Shown: positions 57,401-64,000 of the stretch, in pieces
Position numbering within the stretch: position 1 is the stretch's first letter
Layout: each line of letters starts with the position of its first letter
From: Puccinia triticina
Taxonomy: Eukaryota; Basidiomycota; Pucciniomycetes; Pucciniales; Pucciniaceae
Length of the DNA: 64,000 bases
Assembly: GCF_026914185.1 (NCBI RefSeq)
Contig: NC_070562.1
Coordinates: 744,001-808,000 of the forward strand
Reading direction: 5' to 3'
Program-made: the position numbers and the translations under genes
The notes under the pieces: model-generated
Told to the model about the DNA's origin: nothing
The model's input: only the letters and a program-made list of their open reading frames with translations
The model's database searches: none

Positions 57401-58903
57401 GTGGACAGATAATACCACTACCGAAAATAGCATCAATAATAAGAAGTCTCGAGACATCCACGCGAATGACGAGTGGATGCAAATTCAGCGTATCCTCATC
57501 GACAACGGCATCAATCTGGTTGCGAGAAGGGTAGCGTCAAAGGACAACATAGCAGACGCCCTGTCAAGGGGCATCCGGTCTGGACAGGATGTGCGCAACC
57601 AGGTGGTGATTGACGTTCCGTTAGACCTGCGGGAGGTCCTGACCCAAGTTGTTTTTAGCATTTAGAAAGCGCCTCGGCTTCGATTGCAATTTAGCCCTCA
57701 GAATGATTTTTAAAGCTACGGACGTTTGCGGTCTGAGTGGTCGGAGTTCGGAACTAAGGGTCGAAGTAAAGGGGGCTCGCGTAGGCTCAGGCTTCACCCT
57801 GAGTTAGTGGTGTAGCACTACCCCCCCTTATCTCTCCGCTGTTGTGACAGCGGCCCTCTGTTTCCTCTCTGCCCCAGGAGGAGAGTCTCTCTTCAGATCA
57901 TGATCCCACGACCCAAGAGGCTAGCCCTCGGACGCGATCACATTAGATGATCTACGAAACCTAGAGAGGTTTTTCCAAAGAGCTCTCCACCGAGACCCAA
58001 ACACCGAGCCCGGTGAAAACCTACACGCCAATAGGGACCACCGGGATCTACGGCCGGACCTTGACTGCCCCCGGCAACAATGTCCCGGCCGGAAAAGTGT
58101 GCTAGAGTGAAACGGAGCGGAGACGGCTTGGATTGATGGTGACCGGACCGCTAAGGGTAGGTCGCCTAGGTCCAAGCACGCGAGCTTGTGGAGCCAGGCC
58201 CAAACCGGGGAGTCGGAGATGACGTCAGTGGCGCGGCCCGCGAACCTTACACGCGTACCTCCCCTGACTCAGCCCAAGTTTCAAACCTTAAGCTTCCCAG
58301 TCCCCATCCAGGTCCCACCATCCACAACTCTCCCCGACAGTCTCGCTATTTCACTATCATCACTATCACTGCTGGTAGCAGCTCCTATTTTTGCGGCCAC
58401 CCACCCTCCCTTTCGCTGTCGAACTCTCCTTTTGTTTAGATGGCAAGGATAGCACTACCCCCCCTTATCTCTCCGCTGTTGTGACAGCGGCCCTCTGTTT
58501 CCTCTCTGCCCCAGGAGGAGAGTCTCTCTTCAGATCATGATCCCACGACCCAAGAGGCTAGCCCTCGGACGCGATCACATTAGATGATCTACGAAACCTA
58601 GAGAGGTTTTTCCAAAGAAAGATTATTTTTTGACGGGTTCTGAGGGCAGTTGGATGGTAATATAACAACACTTACGTCCGGATGATCAGTGTCCTGAGAG
58701 AGGTACCATGTATGACCTCCTCCAGGCTGATGGATGAGTGCTTCATGAGGTCTTGTCCTCTCTGCAAAAATGCTGGTTCCCATCCGGTTGTCCATGAGCT
58801 GATGCTTGTGTTGGCCGCTCTGTTCCGGATACCATGGCACTGGCCCGATGTGAGTGATTATCCTCTGGAGCAGTTCGTCTGAGAGGTCGCTTAGCTTTGC
58901 CAT
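54493..58903 (-). CDS. F-box/LRR-like protein, paralogue 2, with a retroelement in intron 1
   Basis: Three exons on the minus strand: 58676-58903, 55772-55796 and 54493-55697, giving 485 residues. Exon 1 encodes MAKLSDLSDELLQRIITHI (F-box-like) and ends at a GTAAGT donor in phase 0. The 25-nt exon 2 encodes PSQVSWPEG, matching the 22-nt exon 2 (AELSWPDG) of paralogue 3 in sequence and phase. Exon 3 begins LPQNKLVPLALINRSFRRCA and carries leucine-rich segments (CPLLENVAINIRFYNRC, SLRTLKISRPSSKLDRPGLC), then WLPNLKCC. Intron 1 is 2.9 kb because a DIRS/Ngaro-like retroelement lies inside it in the opposite orientation. The C-terminus after WLPNLKCC may involve one more intron. It is head-to-head with paralogue 3. 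Confidence 0.72.
55929..57665 (+). CDS. Reverse transcriptase-RNase H of a DIRS/Ngaro-like element
   Basis: An open frame of 578 residues; the true start is unclear because the frame opens upstream of the first good ATG (near 56068). RT signatures: NNDGAIRPINDLSYPRNDVN, LFDWEKAYRQIPTR, ITFGGVAGCGSFGRPADAWK and the catalytic RWVDDNLF. RNase H follows with IGWVGDASTSFGIGI, YLETVAVRLGLL, VWTDNTTTENSI and DNIADALSRGI. This RT/RNase H type is found in tyrosine-recombinase retroelements. No Gag, methyltransferase or tyrosine recombinase frame is present, so the element is truncated or partial. It lies within intron 1 of the F-box/LRR gene, antisense to it. Confidence 0.8.
   Translation: MPVWVFCFDSVHSNLPLPNSVCHVTRRPQSAKTPDEKFWPSTVSCEMVLVEWEKSLAEYGLLDEYRDVLLGFECGFDQGIPEHVVQGMEFFTPDNHRSSEAVREKIEDSISKELAARRMFGPFSQGEVSRKLGFFRSNPLGAVVNNDGAIRPINDLSYPRNDVNVKSVNSFVDKSKFGTTWDDFSTVSRFFAEEPGKVELALFDWEKAYRQIPTRMDQWRYLLVKDFEGNFLLDTQITFGGVAGCGSFGRPADAWKSIMKAHFDLITVFRWVDDNLFVRALGSKTDMREVIRKSKQLGVLTNEKKFSPFSPEQKFIGFVWNGIDKTVRLPDGKVGRRLEQMAPFLIERNLFKYEDVEVLAGRLNHVAYLLPHLKCHLNSLYCWLMSWQYRKATRHPPKDVLKDLAVWKDTLENFEYTRIINYGPPVDIGWVGDASTSFGIGIMIGRQWAQFKLLDQGGNPRRISYLETVAVRLGLLMLTKLRSQRGKTLVVWTDNTTTENSINNKKSRDIHANDEWMQIQRILIDNGINLVARRVASKDNIADALSRGIRSGQDVRNQVVIDVPLDLREVLTQVVFSI
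57813..58618 (+). repeat. Split direct repeats (B1-A2-B2) at the 3' end of the DIRS/Ngaro-like element
   Basis: Two apparently identical 169-bp copies, B1 at 57813-57981 and B2 at 58450-58618, both start TAGCACTACCCCCCC and end TTTTTCCAAAGA. Between them lies a 468-bp segment (57982-58449), the position of A2 in Ngaro-type split direct repeats. I could not find the matching A1 copy at the 5' side, so the element seems 5'-truncated. Confidence 0.72.
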
Positions 58904-59090
58904 CCTCTCACGCGTGTATCTGGCTGTTGCAATCTACCGGATCGGTGGAGCGGGGATAGGATGCCGGAAGAGGGACGGTGAATCGGCAAGTACGTGTTGG
59001 TGCTGAGCGGGGTGTCGGCGGAGAGGGACCCCGCTGGTTGGTTCGGTAACACTATCCGTCGAGCATTTCGATTTCCGAAGCACGCGCTGG

Positions 59091-60949
59091 ATGGCCAAGC
59101 TAACCGACCTTCCCGCCGAACTGGTCCACAGGATCATCGACCACCTCATCCAGCTGCATCGGAGCACCCCATACGGCCAACGGCGGCACAACCCCCAGGC
59201 CGACTACGACGCGCCGCGTAGGCCGAGGCCGCATCTGGAGGACAGGCACACCGACGGCTCGTCGAGTCTGCACAGCCCCAGAAGGTATGCCGCCAGGCAA
59301 GCCGATATCGACAAGGTGAATAAACCCCAGTTCTTTCAAATTCAACCCTCTTTCCGTTGTGTGGCTCAAACGTGCGCGCTTGAAATACATAATATCTCCA
59401 CAGGCAGAGCTTTCCTGGCCAGATGGTCAGTCTGTCATCAACAGATCACATCAAAAAAGAGCCCTGCCCTACCTACCTAACCACTCTTCCCCCAAATCCG
59501 CGTGTGTGTGCTACAGGTATCCCAAACAATCTGCTGTTGCCGCTCGCCCTCGTCAGTCGCACCTTCCGAGGATGTGCCCAGCAGAAACTCTTCAGCAACG
59601 TGGCCCTAGTCACTCCGTGGCAGGCGTACGTGTTCAGCCAAGCCCTCACGGGGCCCTCGCCGATGGACGAGAGCCAGGACGCGTCCGAGCAAGGCCAATC
59701 CGGGGCCAATCCACCCCGGCCGAGCCATCTCGCCCACTACGTCCACTCGCTCCAGTTCCTCTTCCGCGGCACGGGCTCGATGGGGCTCGGCGGCGGCGCG
59801 CTGATCTGCGAGATCGTCGAGAGCTGCCCCCACCTCGAACATCTCGCAATGAACTCTAGGCTCTTGATGCGCTGCAAAGATCCGATCACCCGAGCCCTCG
59901 CCAGTCGCCCCCGAATCAAAGAGCTCGTCCTTCTCGAGAACGCCAACCGCGCGCCCCTGGAGGCGGGCTGGCTGGCCGACGAACTCGTCGCCCATCTGTT
60001 CTCCAAGTGGCACGGGCTCCAAACGCTCGAGCTCCGCCAACTCTCAGGACGCCCGCCCGAGTCCATCGAGAGCATCCACCAAGCACTCCCCGTCCTGGAA
60101 TGCCGTCTGCGCGAGATCATCCTGCTTGAGCCTGACCTAGACCAGAGGGAGCTTGCGCTCCTGCTCAACAGCTCCCGCGAAACCATCCGCACACTCCAGA
60201 TCGTCGAGCCAAGCGCGAAACTCGACCGGCCAGGCCTATGTCGGATCTTGAAGGAGCACACTGGCCCAAATCTAGAATCACTCACGCTTACGGTCGGCGA
60301 CAGCTGGCACCCAATCAGCACTCATCAGCGTGTCAAAGGCTCCGATGACCCCTCCAAGACCAACGGCCTCCTCGAAATCGTCTTCCGCTCCTCCTCCGCC
60401 CTGCGCAAGCTCAAACACTTATCTGTTGTCGGCCGGATCTCCAATTCCGACCTCTTCAAGCTCTTGCCCCAGTCACTTGTGCAGCTCAACTGGGATGGTT
60501 TCCTTGGGCCCCTGGCATTCACCGATGCGCTTTCAAGCTGGAGAGTGGTGGACGATGTCCAGTATCCCCCTCGGCCATGCTCTCCGCCGTCTGGCCCCAC
60601 CTTTGACGACGAGGGACGAGAACGATGGCTGCCAAACTTGGAATGTTCCTCGGTCGTTAATGACAACAAATGTTGGTCTCTCTTTGGTTCCCTCCCTCAG
60701 CGTGTCGTAGAGAAGGCTGGTAGATAATCCAGTTGACAGTATGTTTTGGCTGTAGGGCTGTGGGAAGACCGGATGGCAATCGAGGACGCCATGAAAGCGG
60801 CTCACGTATGTTTCCACAGCTCTCGCGGAGATCGTTTAAGCTCACAGAATGACGGTGATGATGATGATGATGAGGGGCAATACTATGACTATGACGATGA
60901 TGAAGATGAGGATTCTGAGGAGGATTACAATGTGAATGAAGACTTTTGA
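59091..60949 (+). CDS. F-box/LRR-like protein, paralogue 3
   Basis: Four exons: 59091-59315, 59404-59425, 59517-60686 and 60756-60949. The N-terminus MAKLTDLPAELVHRIIDHLI is F-box-like. The 22-nt exon 2 encodes AELSWPDG. Exon 3 begins IPNNLLLPLALVSRTFRGCA, includes leucine-rich segments (CPHLEHLAMNSRLLMRC, TIRTLQIVEPSAKLDRPGLC, LRKLKHLSVVGRISNSDLFK) and ends with the family motif WLPNLECS. Exon 4 would add GLWEDRMAIEDAMK and a very acidic tail (GDDDDDEGQYYDYDDDEDED). Without that last splice the protein would end at 60727. Its start codon is 187 bp from that of paralogue 2, transcribed the other way. Confidence 0.78.
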
Positions 60950-61496
60950 AGTAAATGTTTCTTCCAAAGTAAAGCACTAAACTCAGTTGATTGGCTGAGT
61001 GTCATCCACAAAGCACCAAACATGCTTATAATTAATTCCAGGGAGTTGACTTCATCGAATCTTCCAATTCCTTGCGGCACGGAGACCATAATACACCACA
61101 AGACCTGACGTGAAGAAGAAAAGCACCCACTCGTTTCACAAAGCTATCATATGATTCTCATCATTGCTGGCAATTCTTGTTGGGCAAAATGTGAGAGGCC
61201 TTGTGATTGTGTGTAGGTGATTTGAGGCCCAGAACAACAGGATCACGGAAGTGCCAAAAGCTATTGCTCTCCAAATGTTGTTTCCAGGTAAAAGGGGGAA
61301 AGTGGAAGTGAACTTTGACTCTGCCCAGAGAGACAGATGATGCGTTTGTTTCAGGATCACAGAAAAAGTTGCTTCTGCTCAAAAGGGGCGAAGGGGAAGT
61401 TTGGATTTGATCAAGAAGACAGAGAGAGAGGCAAATCATGCATTTATATTTTAAGGTTTCCGTAGCCGAAGGGAAGGGGGAAAGAGCATGAGGCAA
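60950..61496. other. Intergenic region between convergent genes
   Basis: No gene or repeat recognised between the F-box/LRR paralogue 3 end and the end of the minus-strand gene at 61497. Confidence 0.45.
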
Positions 61497-63167
61497 TCAA
61501 GGAGAGGGAGTTGGGAGGGGCGGATCGGGGCGGAGGATGGTGGCCTTCTGCTTGCGTTTCTCGGCCCAGAGCTTGGCGCGCTGTTGGCGCTGGAGACGTT
61601 CGCCGGGGTCGACTAGAGTCCCGGGCGCGGGAATCGGATCTTCCATGGTTGTGGGGTCGGAGTGGAGGCCGGCGTGCTCGCTCGCCGGCGCTGGCGTTTC
61701 GGCAGGATTCTGATCGTGGACGGGCGGGCCTGCTCCGTCGCTCGGGCCTGGCATGTCTTTTTTGTCTGCTTCTTCTTCGCCGCCGCTGCTTGTCTTTCCT
61801 GAAGAACGATCGTCCGCTGGAGGCTGATCGGGGGCTGTGTCTACTTCTTCTCCTTCAACGGGGGCCGTCTTCGCGTCTTTACCGGCCCCATCTTCGTCGC
61901 TAGAGTCGCCGTAATCGACCAACCCGCCGGCTGCCGAAGGGGGCGGTGGGTCGACTAGGGGCTGCGTGGTTATAGCCGGCGCGGGCTCCGCCGGTGCGGC
62001 CTTCATCGCTTCCCAGTACGCCCGCCACTTGCCGTCCCGGCGCAGGAAGGACGCGAAGCGTGGGTCGGTGCCGTGGTTGGTCAGGATCCGGATCTCGAGT
62101 AAGGAGGGCGATGGAGAGCCTTTCAAGGCTTCCAGGGTCCGCTGCATCAATGTGATTTGGTCCGTCGGTGGGATCTGTAGGAACCTTTCGGTGGTTAAGG
62201 TCCATTTAAAAAAAAAAGAAAAGAAGCTGTGTATGGATACTTACTTTTGAGAGTCTCAGTTCTTCCTCGCGTAGCCTATCCTCTTCTTCACGTAGCTTGA
62301 TGCGAACAGAGCGTTCGTCATCCCTCCTCCGGCGTAGTTTCCTATGAAATCAGCCGGCCGAAACACGTCAGTAACCAACAGTCCTGATCGGCAGAGCAGA
62401 GCAAGGGCAGGCTTGTTACTTCTGGGCGATCTCCACCCTCTCCTCTGGCTGAAAGTAGAACATTTCTTCGTGGTCCGAGGGCAGATCCGAATAGCCCGTC
62501 GGACTCTGCGCCGGCGGACTGGTGATCTGGGGCTCGAGAGTCGAGTCCGTCGATCTCGAGGGTGGCGGTGAGAGTAGTAGCCTGGCATCGTATCTGCCAC
62601 GTTTGCCGATATCCACATAAAAACAAGAAGCGAGAGTCAAATTAGATCATTAGGTATTCTTTTTTTTTTTTTTTTGAAATATCTTGCGCATAGTCTAAGT
62701 ATATTCTTTTTCTTGCAGGCGGCCCGGATGGATCTGCTTGCATCGTAGAAATGGTTGATGGTGACCGGTGATTCTGGTCGATCGTGAAGATTGTCGGGTT
62801 CGATATAATGCTGAATAATTACATAATTAGGGCCGGATGTGGGGGTCGCGCTACATCTGTCTAGCTCTATATGAGTTGCGATTGATCCCGAGCCTTACCT
62901 GTCGACCCAGACCGAGTTCTGAAGGTGTTCTTGTTCTTGGTTGTGGAGAGTGTTCAATCTGATCAGTCTGCCGCCTTCGAGCTGCTCAGCCGGGCTCTCG
63001 CTCTGCAGGCCGAGTCTGTCGAGCTCACACAGCTCTGCCTCGAGTGCTCGCAGGTTCCTGATCAGCGGGCGGCCTTCTGGGTGCGCTTGGTCCTGTGGGG
63101 TGGTGTGGTCGAGCGAGGAGAAGTAGGAGGATGGGCTGCGTGGTCGTTTGAGGGATGGCTGGAGCAT
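61497..63167 (-). CDS. DRY_EERY-like candidate splicing regulator
   Basis: Four exons on the minus strand: 62899-63167, 62420-62593, 62245-62341 and 61497-62174. All introns are GT-AG with agreeing phases, giving 405 residues. Exons 1-2 join to give NSVWVDRYDARLLLSPPPS, which resembles the IDRYD motif of the DRY_EERY domain of SWAP-type alternative splicing regulators. It is followed by an Arg/Glu-rich helix (KKLRRRRDDERS, LREEEDRLREEELRLSK). A conserved-looking block LEIRILTNHGTDPRFASFLR then KWRAYWEAMK, near residues 200-235, recalls a SURP-like module. The rest is an acidic Pro/Ser tail with LVDYGDSSDED and a basic end. The assignment rests on these short motifs only. Confidence 0.6.
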
Positions 63168-64000
63168 GGTGGTTGTGGTTACATTTGTAGTCAGCGGATG
63201 GCCTGTTGACCAGCGGCCAGCCTCGCTCGCAGTTTTATTCTGCTTCACAGGCACTCTGCACGCTTGCAGTTCTGCCACCAGCCCGAGCTTTACATGACTG
63301 GAAACAAGGAGAATTAACTTGATAAGGCGAGGGAAAAAATTTGAGATGTGGGATTTCCTCGGAAAATCAGGTTCCTCCTCTCGGTCGAGTCGGCGGCCAC
63401 TCAGGTGTGCCCTCCGAGCGATCGTCTTGAACGAACCTGGTCAATTTTGAGCAAGGTGTCCACAGACACTCCTCTAACTTATGTAGCTAATTCCCTCCTC
63501 GGGGGAGCAAAGCAACCTCCAAAGGAGGGACTTACGAGCTATGTCAACCCTGTGGCAGTAGAGAATTAGGCATTTATGGTGTTCATAAACTGCAATTTTG
63601 GCTGGGAGATGCACTGCAAGAAAAACTCTAGAAACTGCTTGCAGTTGAGATGCAGCAAGCTTGAATCAAGCCTCAGCTCAAGCTGGAGTCAAGCACCCAA
63701 ATTCCGTGCTGGTGCACCTTGTTCAGCATCCCAATGCTGAACATTCTATAGTGATCATGCAGTAGGCTGAGGCAAATGTTCAACCTTGAAAATGAGCATC
63801 CCCCTGAGCACCCTTTTATTTTTTTTATTAAATACTCCATGTTCCATTGGATCCAGCCAGAATAACATAAACAGGGTGTGTACACATGAAAGGGATATGT
63901 ACATAAGAAATGAATATGTATGCATGAAAGGGGAATGTGAGAAGGTGTATTAACACATAAAAGGGATATTTACACATGATTAAAGGGGGTATGTATGCAT
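63168..64000. other. Intergenic region with a dispersed repeat and a degenerate tandem
   Basis: A 45-bp segment at about 63478-63525 (CTCCTCGGGGGAGCAAAGC) matches, inverted, a segment at about 3370-3412 near the other end of the window. From about 63880 to the end, degenerate copies of AAAGGGGTATGTATGCAT-like units repeat about every 30-40 bp. No gene is supported. Confidence 0.45.

Noticed and set aside
61511..61903. Plus-strand frame of 130 codons
   Set aside because: It is antisense to the acidic tail of the DRY_EERY-like gene and has no independent support.

Overview
The window is nuclear DNA of a basidiomycete fungus. Genes are cut by many short GT-AG introns (mostly 55-110 nt), the proteins are fungal in type, and the intergenic DNA is full of transposons. 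The dense nested repeats, small secreted cysteine-containing proteins and a lineage-specific F-box/LRR family fit a rust fungus (Pucciniales) best. That placement is an inference, since no marker gene settles it.

The first 24 kb is a compact housekeeping block. In order it carries an NPC2/ML-domain lipid-transfer protein (-), Mediator subunit 22 (+), the ribosome-biogenesis GTPase BMS1 (+), a relic aldo-keto reductase exon (-), poly(A) polymerase (+), the kinetochore protein NDC80 (-), a PPR-type organelle protein (+) and an HMG-box transcription factor (-). NPC2/MED22 and NDC80/PPR are divergent pairs. Exon borders below were set by hand from splice sites, codon phase and family conservation.

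From 24 to 33.3 kb I see no convincing gene. This stretch holds small non-autonomous DNA elements: two inverted hAT-like copies flanking a 263-bp tandem repeat, and three elements that start CAAC and end GTTG. An F-box/LRR gene (-) follows at 33.3-34.7 kb, then an intact small secreted protein gene (+) at 35.1 kb.

The 37-50.7 kb island is the most striking part. A paralogue of the secreted protein has exon 1 at 36987-37164, and phase-compatible exons 2 and 3 at 49459-49738. Everything between is nested mobile DNA: a tRNA-derived repeat split by a foldback element, an 843-bp hAT-like element with a hairpin minisatellite, a 1.1-kb foldback element with a captured centre, and a 161-bp Harbinger-like MITE carrying a recent 7.2-kb Ty3/gypsy element. 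That gypsy element's single long frame lost most of RT, RNase H and integrase in frame. At least five elements in the window share CAAC...GTTG ends, and four of them have 7-bp target duplications, but their interiors are tiled from different short self-complementary motifs.

The last part has SEC13 (-), two head-to-head F-box/LRR paralogues (one with a DIRS/Ngaro-like retroelement in its first intron) and a DRY_EERY-like splicing-regulator candidate (-). The core genes serve general functions (transcription, mRNA 3' ends, ribosome assembly, COPII/nuclear pore, mitosis) and do not form one pathway.
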